Assembly (NCBI GenBank): GCA_965243325.1
Contig: CBDEUQ010000003.1
Coordinates: forward strand, 2,480,001-2,544,000
From: JANQOH01 sp965243325
GTDB lineage: Bacteria; Pseudomonadota; Alphaproteobacteria; UBA7887
Direction: 5' to 3'
Length of the DNA stretch: 64,000 bases
The notes under the pieces were generated by a model. It was not told the origin of the DNA, did not search any database, and worked only from the letters and a program-made list of their open reading frames with translations. Made by a program: the position numbers and the translations under genes. Shown here piece by piece: positions 35,313-44,856 of the stretch. The first letter of the stretch is position 1, and each line of letters opens with the position of its first letter.

Positions 35313-38300
35313 CTACAGCGTGAAATAGCGCGCGCGGGGATGGTGGAGAACGATCGCCGAGGTCGACTGCTCTGGGTCGAGCTGCGCTTCCTCGCCGAGG
35401 CGAATGCCCACGCGCTCGGCATCGAGGAGGCGCAGTAGCTGGTCCTGGTCCTCGAGATTGGGGCAGGCGGGGAAGCCGAAGGAATAGCGCGCGCCGCGGT
35501 AGCCGTGGCGGATCAGCTTGTCCATGTCGCGTGAGTCCGTGTGGCCGAAGCCGAGGTCTTCGCGGATGCGCTTGTGCGTGTACTCGGCCATCGCCTCGGC
35601 CATCTCCACCCCGAGACCGTGCAGATAGAGATAGTCGCGATAGCGGTCGGCGGCGAAGTGTTCCCGCTCCACGTCGGACGCGCGCGCCCCCACGGTCACC
35701 GCCTGCAGGCCGACCACGTCGGTCTCGCCCGAGTCCGCGTCGCGGACGAAGTCGGCGACGCAGATGCCGTCGTCCCGCTTCTGGCGAGGCAGCGAGAAAC
35801 GCGCGACCTCGCGGGCGGAGTCGCCGGGCGCAAGAAGCACGAGATCGTCGCCCTCGCTCACCGCCGGCCACAATCCGTAGACCCCGCTCGGCACCAGCAC
35901 GTCGCCTTCGGCGCACTCCTCGATCAGAGCGTCGAGTACCGGATCGAGCGCATCCTTCGTCCAGTCGCGGAAGGCCTGGAAGCTGCGCCCCTGCTTCTTG
36001 TACCCCCAATGCAACTGATAGAGCGTGTGCGTGTTGAGATAGGGCCTCAAGCCCGTGAGCGGCAATCGGTCGATGAGCTGAGGCCCCCAGGCGGGCGGCG
36101 TGGGAACGGGAACCTCGGCGGCGTAGCGCATCCGCCGCGCTCGCGCCGCGCAGCCGAGCCGTGCCGCGGCCGCGGCCGCCGGGCGGCCTTCGGGTTCGGC
36201 CGGCGCCGCGGCGTCCGTGCGGGCGGGGCGGCGGCGCGCCCGGGTTTCCTCGAGCAGGACGTCGAAGCCGCCCTTCACGACCGCGTCCATCAGCGTCAGG
36301 CCGTCGAACGCATCCCGGGCGTAAGCCACGCGGCCCGAGTCGTACGCGGCGGCGCAGTCCTCGTCGACATAGCGCCGGGTCAGCGCCGCGCCGCCCAGCA
36401 GCACCGGGATGTCGAGCTTGCGGCGCGACATCTCGAGCAGGTTCTCGCGCATGATCACCGTCGACTTCACCAGCAGCCCGGACATGCCGATGCAGTCGGC
36501 GCCGTGCTCGCGGGCGGCGTCGAGGATGGCGGCGACCGGCTGCTTGATGCCGAGGTTCACGACGCGGAAGCCGTTGTTGGTCAGGATGATGTCGGTCAGG
36601 TTCTTGCCGATGTCGTGCACGTCGCCCTTGACCGTGGCCAGAACGATCGTGCCGCGTGTCGTGCCCTCCGTGCGTTCCATGTGGGGCTCGAGATAGCCGA
36701 CTGCGGCCTTCATCGTTTCCGCCGATTGCAGCACGAACGGAAGCTGCATCCGGCCGGAGCCGAACAGCTCGCCGACGGTCTTCATGCCGTCGAGCAGATA
36801 TTCGTTGACGATGTCGAGCGGAGAATGGTCGCGCATCGCCTCGTCGAGGTCGGCGTCGAGGCCCTCTCGATCGCCGTCGACGATGCGCTGGCGCAACCGG
36901 TCCTCTACCTTCGCGGGCGGTGCGGGCTTCGGCGCCGCGCTGTCCGCGCGGCCGTCGAACAGCGCGATGAACGCGTGCAGCGGATCCGTGCCCTCCTTGC
37001 GCCGGTCGAAGATCAGGTCCTCGGCCGCCTGCACTTCGTTGTCGGGAACGCGGTGCAGCGGCGCGATCTTGCCGACGTGAACGATCGCCGCGGTCATGCC
37101 GCGGCGGCGCGCGTGATCGAGGAACACGGAATTGAGGACCCGGCGCGCCGCCGGACCGAGGCCGAACGAGATGTTCGACAGTCCGAGCACGATCTGGGAT
37201 TCGGGCAATGTCTCGGCAATCGCGCCGATCGCGTCGAGCGTTTCGATCCCGAGGCGTCGGTCTTCGTCGTTGCCCGTGCAAATCGTGAACGTCAGCGGGT
37301 CGATCAGCAGGTCCGCCGGCGGCAGTCCGTGTTCGCCGCAGGCGAAGTCGACGAGGCGGCGGGCGATACGCAGCTTTTCGGCCGCCGTCTTCGCCATGCC
37401 GTCTTCGTCGATGGTCAACGCAACCACCGCGGCGCCGAAACGGCGCGCGAGCGCGAGGCGCGCTGCCGCCGGCGCCTCGCCGTCCTCGAAGTTGATCGAG
37501 TTGACGATGGCCTTGCCGCCGTAGCGCTCGAGCGCCGCCTCGAGCACGTCGAGCTCGGTCGAGTCGATCACCAGCGGCACCGGCACCGCCTGACCGAGAC
37601 GGCCGACGAGCTCGTTCATCGCCCGCGTCTCGTCTTCGCCGACGAGGGCGGTGCACAGATCGATGCAGTGCGAGCCCTCCGCCACCTGCTCGCGGCCGAT
37701 GGCGACGCAGGCGTCCCATTCCTCGGCTTGCTGGTGCCCGCGGAACTTCCGGCTGCCGTTGGCATTGCACCGTTCGCCGATCATCAGCAGCGCCGTCTCC
37801 TGGCGCAGTGGCGTCTGGCCGTAGAGGCTGGCGACGGACGGCGTCCACTGGACGGCGCGCGGCTTTACCCGGGGGCGGAAGCCGTCTTCCGCACGCGCGC
37901 GGAGCATGGCATCGACGGCGGCCACGTGCGCCGCCGTGGTACCGCAGCAGCCGCCGACGAGCGCGGCGCCGTCTTCCTCGATGAATCGCGCGAGCCACTC
38001 GGCCAGTTCGTTGGGGCTGAGCGGATAGCGGGTGACGCAGCCCGTCAATTCCGGCAGGCCGGCGTTGGGTTGCACCGAAATCGGCCCGCTCCAGCTTTGT
38101 GACAGCCAGCCGAGATGCTCCGCCATCTCTTGCGGCCCGGTCGCGCAGTTGAGCCCCATGACTTCCACGCCGAGGGCATGCAGGACGGTGGCCGCGGCCG
38201 CGATGTCCGCACCGACGAGAAGCGTGCCCGTGCTCTCCACCGTCACCTGGACGACCAGCGGCATGGCGCGGTCGGCGTCGGCCATGGCGCGCCGCGCGCC

Positions 38301-38810
38301 CGCCACCGCCGCCTTCGCCTGCAGGAGGTCCTGCACGGTCTCGACGAGCAGTGCGTCGACGCCACCCGCGATCAGCCCGGCGCACTGGATCGCCGCGGCG
38401 TCGGCGAGTTCGCTCCAGGTCACCTGACCGAGCGTCGGCAGCCGCGTTCCGGGCCCGATGGCACCGAAAACGAAACGCCGACGGCCGCCGGCAACGGAAT
38501 CGGCCGCTTCGCGCGCGATTCGCGCCGCCTCGCGATTCAGGTCCCAGGCCTCGTCGGCCAGGCCGAACTCTCCCAACGTGATCGGCGAACCGCCGAAGCT
38601 GTTGGTCTCGATCGCATCCGACCCGGCATTCAGGCTGGCCAGATGGATGGCGCGGATGATGTCGGGACGCGTCCGGTTGAGAATCTCGGTGCAGTTTTCG
38701 CAACCGTCGAAGTCGCGGGCGACATCGAGGTCCATCGCCTGGACCTCGCTGCCCATCGCCGCGTCGAGCAGCAGCACCCGGCGGCCGAGAATGTCGCCAA
38801 GCTCGCTCAC
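35313..38810 (-). CDS. metH: Cobalamin-dependent methionine synthase
   Basis: A 1165-residue four-module enzyme that transfers a methyl group from methyltetrahydrofolate to homocysteine through B12. Module 1 (1-310) is the homocysteine domain with zinc ligands C222 and C288/C289 in GGCCGTT. Module 2 (340-620) is the folate domain (LLMIGERCNANGSRKF). Module 3 (640-890) is the B12 cap and Rossmann part with D730-x-H732 (GDVHDIGKNL), His being the cobalt ligand. Module 4 (about 920-1165) is the AdoMet reactivation domain (HWGYKKQG; SFGFPACPNLEDQ). An Ala/Arg-rich linker sits at about 860-900. The GTG start overlaps the upstream regulator stop (GTGA). Confidence 0.97.
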   Translation of the reverse strand: MSELGDILGRRVLLLDAAMGSEVQAMDLDVARDFDGCENCTEILNRTRPDIIRAIHLASLNAGSDAIETNSFGGSPITLGEFGLADEAWDLNREAARIAREAADSVAGGRRRFVFGAIGPGTRLPTLGQVTWSELADAAAIQCAGLIAGGVDALLVETVQDLLQAKAAVAGARRAMADADRAMPLVVQVTVESTGTLLVGADIAAAATVLHALGVEVMGLNCATGPQEMAEHLGWLSQSWSGPISVQPNAGLPELTGCVTRYPLSPNELAEWLARFIEEDGAALVGGCCGTTAAHVAAVDAMLRARAEDGFRPRVKPRAVQWTPSVASLYGQTPLRQETALLMIGERCNANGSRKFRGHQQAEEWDACVAIGREQVAEGSHCIDLCTALVGEDETRAMNELVGRLGQAVPVPLVIDSTELDVLEAALERYGGKAIVNSINFEDGEAPAAARLALARRFGAAVVALTIDEDGMAKTAAEKLRIARRLVDFACGEHGLPPADLLIDPLTFTICTGNDEDRRLGIETLDAIGAIAETLPESQIVLGLSNISFGLGPAARRVLNSVFLDHARRRGMTAAIVHVGKIAPLHRVPDNEVQAAEDLIFDRRKEGTDPLHAFIALFDGRADSAAPKPAPPAKVEDRLRQRIVDGDREGLDADLDEAMRDHSPLDIVNEYLLDGMKTVGELFGSGRMQLPFVLQSAETMKAAVGYLEPHMERTEGTTRGTIVLATVKGDVHDIGKNLTDIILTNNGFRVVNLGIKQPVAAILDAAREHGADCIGMSGLLVKSTVIMRENLLEMSRRKLDIPVLLGGAALTRRYVDEDCAAAYDSGRVAYARDAFDGLTLMDAVVKGGFDVLLEETRARRRPARTDAAAPAEPEGRPAAAAAARLGCAARARRMRYAAEVPVPTPPAWGPQLIDRLPLTGLRPYLNTHTLYQLHWGYKKQGRSFQAFRDWTKDALDPVLDALIEECAEGDVLVPSGVYGLWPAVSEGDDLVLLAPGDSAREVARFSLPRQKRDDGICVADFVRDADSGETDVVGLQAVTVGARASDVEREHFAADRYRDYLYLHGLGVEMAEAMAEYTHKRIREDLGFGHTDSRDMDKLIRHGYRGARYSFGFPACPNLEDQDQLLRLLDAERVGIRLGEEAQLDPEQSTSAIVLHHPRARYFTL

Positions 38811-39787
38811 GCGCTGCGCATGGCCCGGCGGCGTCCGAGCGACTCGACGTTCGGGCGTGCCGCCGACCACAAGGCAACGGTAAGCGGGTCGCCCGGCAGA
38901 AGGCGCGGCGCCTGCGGCTGCAGCCCGCTGGCGCGGCACCACGCCGCAACCTCGCGCTCGGCGAATCCCAACCGCCGGTGGGCGTGCTCCGAACGCAGCG
39001 TCTCATAATCGTGCGGCGCGAAATCCACGAGAATCAGGCAGCCGCCGGGCTTGAGAACGCGAGCCGCCTCGGCGATGGCATCTGCGGGCGCGTCGGCGAA
39101 ATGCAGCACCATGTGGCAGACCGCCGTGTCGAACGATTCGTCCGCGAACGGCAGACGGTACATGTCGGCGTGCCGCGCCTGGCAGTGGTGCAGCGCGGCA
39201 TCGGCGAGGCGCACGCGCGCCAGTTGGAGCATTTCGTACGACAGGTCGACGCCGACGCCGCGGCGGAAGCGGTCCGCCGCCAGTTCCAGAATGCGGCCGG
39301 TGCCGGTGCCGATGTCGAGCAGCGATTCCCGGCGGCCGCCGCCGATGGCATCGAGCAGCGCAGCCTCGACTTCGCTTTCGGAAACATAAAGCGCGCGCAA
39401 CTCGTCCCAACGCACGGCGTTGTCGCGGAAGTAGCGCGCCGCGCGTTCGGCGCGCGTGCGTTTCACGTCGCTCAGCCGTGCGCGGTCGCGTGCCACCGTC
39501 GGGTCGTCGTCGGCGAGTTGCGTGCAGAGAAGACGCGCGATCTCGCCGCCCGCCTCGTCGGGCGCCAGACGGTAGAAGGCCCACGTGCCTTCCTGGAATC
39601 GCTCGAGCAGTCCCGCCTCGCAAAGCAGCTTGAGGTGGCGGGAGACACGCGGCTGGCTCTGTCCGAGTATCCGCGTGAGTTCCGTTACCGTGAGCTCTCC
39701 GTCGGCGCAAAGAGCCAGCAGCCGCAAGCGAGTAATTTCTCCTGCGGCGCGCAGCGCGTTGAGCAGTCGGTCCAGTGAGCGGTCCAT
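38807..39787 (-). CDS. sahR: ArsR-type regulator fused to a SAM-methyltransferase domain, SahR-like
   Basis: A 326-residue protein. Residues 1-95 form an ArsR winged helix (GEITRLRLLALCADGELTVT, then LGQSQPRVSRHLKLLCEAGL) with no CxC metal site. Residues about 120-300 form a class I methyltransferase fold (LLDIGTGTGRILELAADRF; VLKPGGCLILVDF). The same fusion in proteobacteria is SahR, which senses S-adenosylhomocysteine and controls the methionine cycle. Direct coupling to metH and a 20-bp palindrome upstream support this. Whether the methyltransferase part is only a sensor is known for the family, not shown here. Confidence 0.85.
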   Translation of the reverse strand: MDRSLDRLLNALRAAGEITRLRLLALCADGELTVTELTRILGQSQPRVSRHLKLLCEAGLLERFQEGTWAFYRLAPDEAGGEIARLLCTQLADDDPTVARDRARLSDVKRTRAERAARYFRDNAVRWDELRALYVSESEVEAALLDAIGGGRRESLLDIGTGTGRILELAADRFRRGVGVDLSYEMLQLARVRLADAALHHCQARHADMYRLPFADESFDTAVCHMVLHFADAPADAIAEAARVLKPGGCLILVDFAPHDYETLRSEHAHRRLGFAEREVAAWCRASGLQPQAPRLLPGDPLTVALWSAARPNVESLGRRRAMRSA

Positions 39788-39810
39788 CGCCGATTCGTCA
39801 AAGCCATACC

Positions 39811-39830
39811 CATATAAACATATTCTTATG
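39811..39830. promoter_or_regulatory. Putative SahR operator upstream of sahR-metH
   Basis: CATATAAACATATTCTTATG is a 20-bp imperfect palindrome (outer 8-base arms match at 6 of 8) within an AT-rich island, 23 bases before the sahR start. Its size and place fit autoregulation of the sahR-metH operon. It also lies within 70-130 bases of the divergent mlaA start, which it might affect. Confidence 0.5.
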
Positions 39831-39900
39831 CATAGGATAAGGGGGAGAGAAGGGCGGCAACTGGCTCCCTGTCGATCACCGTGCTAGACACGAAAACGGG

Positions 39901-40716
39901 ATGCCGGAACGGCGGGAGCACGAGTTGGCGACGAACCGAATGGTCTCGTTCCTGCGCGTCGGCGCATGCGCATTGACGATCGGCGTGGTGTCGTCCTTGG
40001 CCGGTTATGGAGGGCCGGCACAGGCGCGCGGTACCGACCCCTCGTCCGTTCTCTATGCGGACCCCTACGAACCGTTCAATCGCGCCATCTTCTTCTTCAA
40101 TGAGCAGGCGGACCTTTTCGTGGTGCGGCCGGTCGCCGAAACCTATGCCACCTTCGTACCGCTTGAAATTCGCCGCCTGCTTGACAATTTCATGATCAAT
40201 CTGGCGTCTCCCGTGAACGTTGCCAATTCGGCGTTGCAGGGAGACGGGGAGCGGGCGGCCCGGGCTTTCGGGCGGTTCGTTCTCAACACGGTGTTCGGAT
40301 TCGGTGGCGTGCTCGACGTTGCCGCGGAAGAGGGCTTGATGCGCGTGGACGAAGACTTCGGACAGACGCTCGCGGTTTGGGGGGTGGGGCCGGGCCCCTA
40401 TCTGATGCTGCCGCTGCTCGGTCCATCGTCCCTGCGCGACACTTCGGGCCGCGTTGTGGATGCATTGCTCAACCCGCTGACCTATTTCTTTCCCGATGGC
40501 GGCGAGTTCGTGTCGCCGACGCTCGCTACGGCGGGCCTCGTCTCCCGGCGTGCGCGCAACCTCGAGGTCGTGGAGGCGGCCGAACGCAGCTCGATCGATC
40601 TCTACGCCGCCGTGCGCAGCAGTTACGGGCAGCAACGCAGGAACCAGATCTACAACGGTGTCTTGCCGCAGGCCGAAGATCCGTTCCCACCTTTCGACGA
40701 CGACGCGTTCGAGTAG
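39901..40716 (+). CDS. mlaA: MlaA/VacJ family phospholipid-transport protein lacking the lipobox Cys
   Basis: A 271-residue outer-membrane phospholipid-trafficking protein. The VacJ domain is clear: DPYEPFNRAIFFFNEQADLF, FMINLASPVNVANSALQGD, FGRFVLNTVFGFGGVLDVAA and VWGVGPGPYLMLPLLGPSS. MlaA is normally a lipoprotein with L-x-G-C; here the site reads S-L-A-G-Y36, with TAT in place of TGT/TGC. An Ala-Gln-Ala follows, so signal peptidase I cleavage is possible. The start is uncertain: ATG 39901, TTG 39925 (GGGAG upstream) and ATG 39940 are all in frame. mlaC follows 16 bases on; mlaEFD are absent from the window. Confidence 0.92.
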   Translation: MPERREHELATNRMVSFLRVGACALTIGVVSSLAGYGGPAQARGTDPSSVLYADPYEPFNRAIFFFNEQADLFVVRPVAETYATFVPLEIRRLLDNFMINLASPVNVANSALQGDGERAARAFGRFVLNTVFGFGGVLDVAAEEGLMRVDEDFGQTLAVWGVGPGPYLMLPLLGPSSLRDTSGRVVDALLNPLTYFFPDGGEFVSPTLATAGLVSRRARNLEVVEAAERSSIDLYAAVRSSYGQQRRNQIYNGVLPQAEDPFPPFDDDAFE

Positions 40717-40732
40717 GCGAGGGAGAGGAGAG

Positions 40733-41386
40733 ATGTCCACGGTTTGCAATCGCATCGCCCGCCGGCGGCTGATCCTGGGCGGCTTCGCTGCTGCGGCCGG
40801 TGCCGCGTTCGCCGGCGTCGGCGGGCGTGCCCGCGCCGCGCCTGACGACGCCGGCGCCCATGTCGCCTCGTTGATCGATCGCGCGCTCAAGATGCTCCGG
40901 AGCGCTTCCGAGAGCGAGGAGAGGCGCGAAGCCGAGTTCCATCTCCTGGTGAACGAATACTTCGATCTGCCGATGATCGCCCGGCTGGTCCTCGGCCGAT
41001 ACTGGCGCATGGCGACCGCAGAGCAGAAGCAGGCTTTCTCGAGCGTGTTCGAGGTGCACATCGTCAAGGTCTATGCCTCGCAACTCGCCGCCTACGACGA
41101 CGAAGAGGTCGTGGTCCGCAACGTCGCCGCACGCACGGAGCGCGATACGATCGTCGCCACCGAAGTCTGGCGGCAGGCCAAGCCGCCGATCGCGATCGAC
41201 TGGCTCGTGCGGCGGTCCGAGTCGGGCTACCGGGTGATCGACGTCGCCGCCGAGGGCGTGAGCATGCTGACGACCAAGCGGTCGGAGTTCGCCGCGGTCA
41301 TCGAGCGGGAGGGGCTCGAAGGCCTGATCGTCCGCCTCCGGCGGTTCAATGCCGGCGAACCGCTCGACGAAGTGGAAGAGTCCTGA
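40733..41386 (+). CDS. mlaC: MlaC family periplasmic phospholipid-binding protein
   Basis: A 217-residue Ttg2D/MlaC-type protein with a Tat-like leader (RIARRRLILGGFAAAAGAAF). The domain pattern HLLVNEYFDLPMIARLVLGR, YWRMATAEQKQAFSSVF and VVVRNVAARTERDTIVATEV is typical. The protein ferries phospholipids between MlaA and the inner-membrane MlaFEDB complex. GGGAGAGGAG precedes the ATG. It forms an operon with mlaA. Confidence 0.92.
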   Translation: MSTVCNRIARRRLILGGFAAAAGAAFAGVGGRARAAPDDAGAHVASLIDRALKMLRSASESEERREAEFHLLVNEYFDLPMIARLVLGRYWRMATAEQKQAFSSVFEVHIVKVYASQLAAYDDEEVVVRNVAARTERDTIVATEVWRQAKPPIAIDWLVRRSESGYRVIDVAAEGVSMLTTKRSEFAAVIEREGLEGLIVRLRRFNAGEPLDEVEES

Positions 41387-41569
41387 CCGCTCGTCGCTGC
41401 TCCGTTCGCGCGGTATCGGGTCGGGTCCGAGGACGCCCGACCGAACTCGAAGACCGGGTTTCGCGCGTCGAAGGTGTGCCGGACCTGAACCTCGGGCCCA
41501 ACGCGTAAGCCGTAGCGCCGACAGCATGAAACGGGCGGCGGGACGCCGGGAGCGATCGCCTGCCCGGTT

Positions 41570-42268
41570 TCATGCGCGATGCGTTCGAGGGTGTTCGTCC
41601 GCGTCCGGCCGCGGCTGATCCGCGGCATCTCCGGCGGCGACGCGGCCCCGGTCCATGACCACCGCGCGGTCGGCGACCGTGTCGACGAAATCGAGATTCT
41701 GCTCGACCAGAAGCACCGCCAGGCCGTCGGCGACAAGACTCGCCAGCGTATCCGCCAGCGCGTCCACGATCGACGGCTGGATGCCTTCCGTCGGCTCGTC
41801 GAGCAGCAGCAGCCGCGGCTGCGCGCACAAGGCGCGCGCGAGCGCGAGCACCTGTTGCTCGCCGCCGCTCAGTGCGCCCCCCGGGCGGTCGGCGAGCGGG
41901 CCGAGAAGCGGAAAACGGGCAAGCGCCGCCGCGACCGCCTCCGGCGCGCTGCCTCGCCTGACGAGCGCGCCGAGCGCCAGGTTCTCGCGCACCGTCAGCG
42001 CCGGGAATATCCCCCGCCCCTGCGGTACGTACGCCATGCCCGCGCGGCTGCGCTCGTGGGTCGGCGCCGGACGCATGTCGCGGCCCGCCAGGCTCAGACG
42101 GTCGGCGCGCGCGGGAATCAGGCCCATGAGCGCCTTCAGGAGCGTCGTCTTGCCGGTGCCGTTGGGGCCGATCACGGCGACGCAGGTGCCGGCGGCAACG
42201 TCGAGACCAACGTCGTCGAGTACCGGGATATTCCCGTACCCTGCCGAGAGACCGGCTACGTCGAGCAT
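41570..42268 (-). CDS. HAAT-family ABC transporter ATPase, LivF/UrtE-like
   Basis: A 232-residue ATPase with normal Walker A (GPNGTGKTT), signature (ALSGGEQQVLALARAL), Walker B (LLLLDEPTEGIQPSIV) and H-loop region (VLLVEQNLDFV). The EGIQPS form after Walker B is common in urea/amide-type UrtE proteins. It ends the second five-gene importer and overlaps the upstream ATPase gene by 13 bases. Confidence 0.92.
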   Translation of the reverse strand: MLDVAGLSAGYGNIPVLDDVGLDVAAGTCVAVIGPNGTGKTTLLKALMGLIPARADRLSLAGRDMRPAPTHERSRAGMAYVPQGRGIFPALTVRENLALGALVRRGSAPEAVAAALARFPLLGPLADRPGGALSGGEQQVLALARALCAQPRLLLLDEPTEGIQPSIVDALADTLASLVADGLAVLLVEQNLDFVDTVADRAVVMDRGRVAAGDAADQPRPDADEHPRTHRA

Positions 42269-42966
42269 GACTCCGTCTCGACCTGCCGGCCCAGATAGGC
42301 CGCGCGCACGGCCGCGTCGGCCATGACCCCGGAATAGCTGCCCTCGGCGAGAGTGCTGCCGCGGTGCAGGACCGTCACCGGGCAGTCCAGAGCGGCGACG
42401 AACCGCATGTCGTGCTCGACCACGATGACGGACGAGCGGTCCCTCAGGCCGCGGACGATCTCGGCGACGCGACGGGTCTCCTCAGTCGTCAGGCCCGTGG
42501 TGGGCTCGTCCAGCAGGACGAGGCGGGGCCGCGCCGCGAGCACCATTGCGATCTCGACCATCTGGCGCTCGCCGTGCGAGAGGCGCGCGACGGTCAGATC
42601 GGCGCGACCGGACAACCCGAGTTCCGCCAACAGGGCGGCACCGTCCGATCCGCGGCCGGCAAGACTGCAATGTTCCGCCACGGTGAGCGATTCGAACAGG
42701 CTCGGAACCTGCGTCTTCAGGCCGATGCCGGCGCGCGCGCGCGCGCATGTCGGCCACCCGGTCACGTCGCGGCCGGACAGGCGGATGCGCCCGGCGCGCG
42801 CCCGCACCTGTCCGGTGAGGCATTTCAGAAACGTGCTCTTGCCCGCGCCGTTGGGGCCGATGATGCAACGGAGCGTGCCGGCGTCGAGCGTGAGGTCGAC
42901 GCCGGACAACGCGGCGACGCCGCCGAATCCGACCGAGAGACCGCTGACTTCGAGCAGCGCCGTCAT
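42256..42966 (-). CDS. HAAT-family ABC transporter ATPase, LivG/UrtD-like
   Basis: A 236-residue ATPase: Walker A GPNGAGKST, signature ARLSHGERQMVEIAMVLA, Walker B LVLLDEPTTGLTTEE, H-loop VIVVEHDMRFV. The end of the protein (VTVLHRGSTLAEGSY) matches the UrtD pattern closely. Start and stop overlap neighbours by 4 and 13 bases. Confidence 0.92.
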   Translation of the reverse strand: MTALLEVSGLSVGFGGVAALSGVDLTLDAGTLRCIIGPNGAGKSTFLKCLTGQVRARAGRIRLSGRDVTGWPTCARARAGIGLKTQVPSLFESLTVAEHCSLAGRGSDGAALLAELGLSGRADLTVARLSHGERQMVEIAMVLAARPRLVLLDEPTTGLTTEETRRVAEIVRGLRDRSSVIVVEHDMRFVAALDCPVTVLHRGSTLAEGSYSGVMADAAVRAAYLGRQVETESCST

Positions 42967-43961
42967 CGGCGGAGCAACGCGGCGAGGCGGTGGACCGCCG
43001 GCCACAGACCCCTGGGCAGCGCGAGCACCGTGGCGATCAGGATACCGCCGAGGACCGCCTGCGAGTCGAGGCGCGACAGAACCGGATGCACGGTGCCGAG
43101 CGTTCCGATCTGCGTCATGAGGTATTGGATCGTGACGGCGCCGAGCACGGGGCCGATCAGGGTTCCGAGACCGCCGACGACGACCCAGACCAGCACCGGG
43201 GCGGCGTAGCCCAGCCCGAACATGGCGGGGCTTACGAACGAGGTGCCGGCAAACAGCGCGCCCGCGGCGCCGGCCATGGCCGCGGCGAACGCGAAGAGGA
43301 GAAGTCGCCGGCGGCGCACGTCGTATCCGAGGAGTTCGGCGCGCAGCGGGTTCTCCCGGATGGCGACCGCGACGCGGCCGAAGCGCGTCGCGAGCAGCCA
43401 CGCGCTCGCCAGATAGCACGCGAGGAGGACCGCCACGGCGACGCGGAACGACGTTTCGGGATCGAGCGGCGCGTTCCGGTCCCAGGGCGCGTTCAGCGGC
43501 GGGCTCGCCGGGATTCCGTTCGCGCCGCCGAGCCGGGCCGCGCCGATGGCGTACTCCGGGCCGGCGGTAGCGTTGGCGAGCTTGAACAGGATCAGGGTCA
43601 CGGTAAGCGTGATGACGCCGACGTAGATGTCGCCGACGCGCCCGTAGAACATGAAATAGCCGAGCGCGAGCGCGAACGCCGTCGGTACCAGGATCGCGAT
43701 CGGAAGTGCCGGGGTCGAGTCGCCGAAGTTGATCGCGGCGACGGCGTAGGCGTAGGCGCCGAGGCCGAAGAAGGCGGTCTGACCGAAACACATGATGCCG
43801 CCGAACCCCCAGACGAGGCCCAGGCTGAGCGCGAGAATGGCCAGCACCACGAAGTTCGTGGCGTTGACGATTGCGAACAGCGACAGCGTCGCCGGGAGGA
43901 CGGCGGCGAGGGTCGCGCCGACGACGAGCACGCCCGCGTGCTCCCATCTGGCGGCTGTCAT
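42963..43961 (-). CDS. HAAT-family ABC transporter permease, LivM/UrtC-like
   Basis: A 332-residue membrane permease with 8-10 hydrophobic segments. LSLGLVWGFGGIMCFGQTAF near residue 45 and the coupling loop TRFGRVAVAIRENPLRAEL are diagnostic of LivM-type proteins. GQTAFFGLGAYAYA and YVGVITLTVTLILFKL resemble UrtC. It pairs with the LivH/UrtB-like permease upstream. Confidence 0.93.
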   Translation of the reverse strand: MTAARWEHAGVLVVGATLAAVLPATLSLFAIVNATNFVVLAILALSLGLVWGFGGIMCFGQTAFFGLGAYAYAVAAINFGDSTPALPIAILVPTAFALALGYFMFYGRVGDIYVGVITLTVTLILFKLANATAGPEYAIGAARLGGANGIPASPPLNAPWDRNAPLDPETSFRVAVAVLLACYLASAWLLATRFGRVAVAIRENPLRAELLGYDVRRRRLLLFAFAAAMAGAAGALFAGTSFVSPAMFGLGYAAPVLVWVVVGGLGTLIGPVLGAVTIQYLMTQIGTLGTVHPVLSRLDSQAVLGGILIATVLALPRGLWPAVHRLAALLRR

Positions 43962-44824
43962 GGACGGGCGCCGAAGAACCGCCCGGAGATTCCCTGCGGC
44001 AGCAGGCGCACGAGAATCACCGCGGCGGCGAGCAGCGCCACCTCGCCGAGCACCGGAGTGGCGGCGAAAGCGACTCCGGTGCCGACCCCGCCGAGGATCG
44101 TCGCCGAGGATACGGTCCCGGCGACGATGGAAGCGCCGCCGGCGATGACCGTGATGAAGGCCTTGGCGATGTAGGCGAGGCCGATCGTCGGCACGACCCC
44201 GGAAATCGGCGCGAGCAGAGCGCCGGCAAGGCCGCTCAGGGCGGCGCCGGCGGTGAACGTGGCGGCATAGACGCGGGTCCGGTCCGCTCCGAGCGCCGCC
44301 GCCATGTCGGCGTCCTGCATGACGGCGCGGGCGCGCAGTCCGGCTTCGGTGTGGCGCAGGACGGTGTAGATCCCGGCCATGACCACGACCGCTGCGCCGA
44401 TCAGCACCAGATCGTACGCGCCGATGCGGAAGGCGCCCAGGGCGAACGATCCGAGGGGTGCCGACACGCCGCGCATCGTGTTGCCGAAGGCCATGGTGAC
44501 CGTGCCGGTCAACAGCAGGCTAAGGCCCCATGTCGCCAGTAGCGTATCGGTCATCCGGCCGTAGAGGCGCCCGATCAGCAGGCGTTCGACGACCCAGCCG
44601 ATGCCGCCGACGACCGCCGGAGCAACGACCAGCATCGCGACCCACAGATTGATGCCTTGCGCCTCGGCGAGGATCGCCGCGTAGCCGCCCAGCATGAGAA
44701 ACTCGCCGTGGGCGAGGTTGATCACGCGCATCATGCCGAAAATCACGGCCAGCCCGGCGCTGATGAGCACCAGCATGGCAATGCCGGTGAGAAGCTGGAG
44801 GACGACGGCCGCCGCGTAGTCCAC
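43958..44824 (-). CDS. HAAT-family ABC transporter permease, LivH/UrtB-like
   Basis: A 288-residue membrane permease with the hallmark GLAVIFGMMRVINLAHGEFL near residue 25 and TVIAGGASIVAGTVSSATIL near the C-terminus. I chose the GTG start at 44824, where the first helix begins and AAGG lies just before; the same frame extends upstream only through the receptor gene. Overlaps the LivM-like gene by 4 bases. Confidence 0.9.
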   Translation of the reverse strand: MDYAAAVVLQLLTGIAMLVLISAGLAVIFGMMRVINLAHGEFLMLGGYAAILAEAQGINLWVAMLVVAPAVVGGIGWVVERLLIGRLYGRMTDTLLATWGLSLLLTGTVTMAFGNTMRGVSAPLGSFALGAFRIGAYDLVLIGAAVVVMAGIYTVLRHTEAGLRARAVMQDADMAAALGADRTRVYAATFTAGAALSGLAGALLAPISGVVPTIGLAYIAKAFITVIAGGASIVAGTVSSATILGGVGTGVAFAATPVLGEVALLAAAVILVRLLPQGISGRFFGARP

Positions 44825-44856
44825 CGCCTTATGGTGCGCCGCCGACGGGCGCCGGC

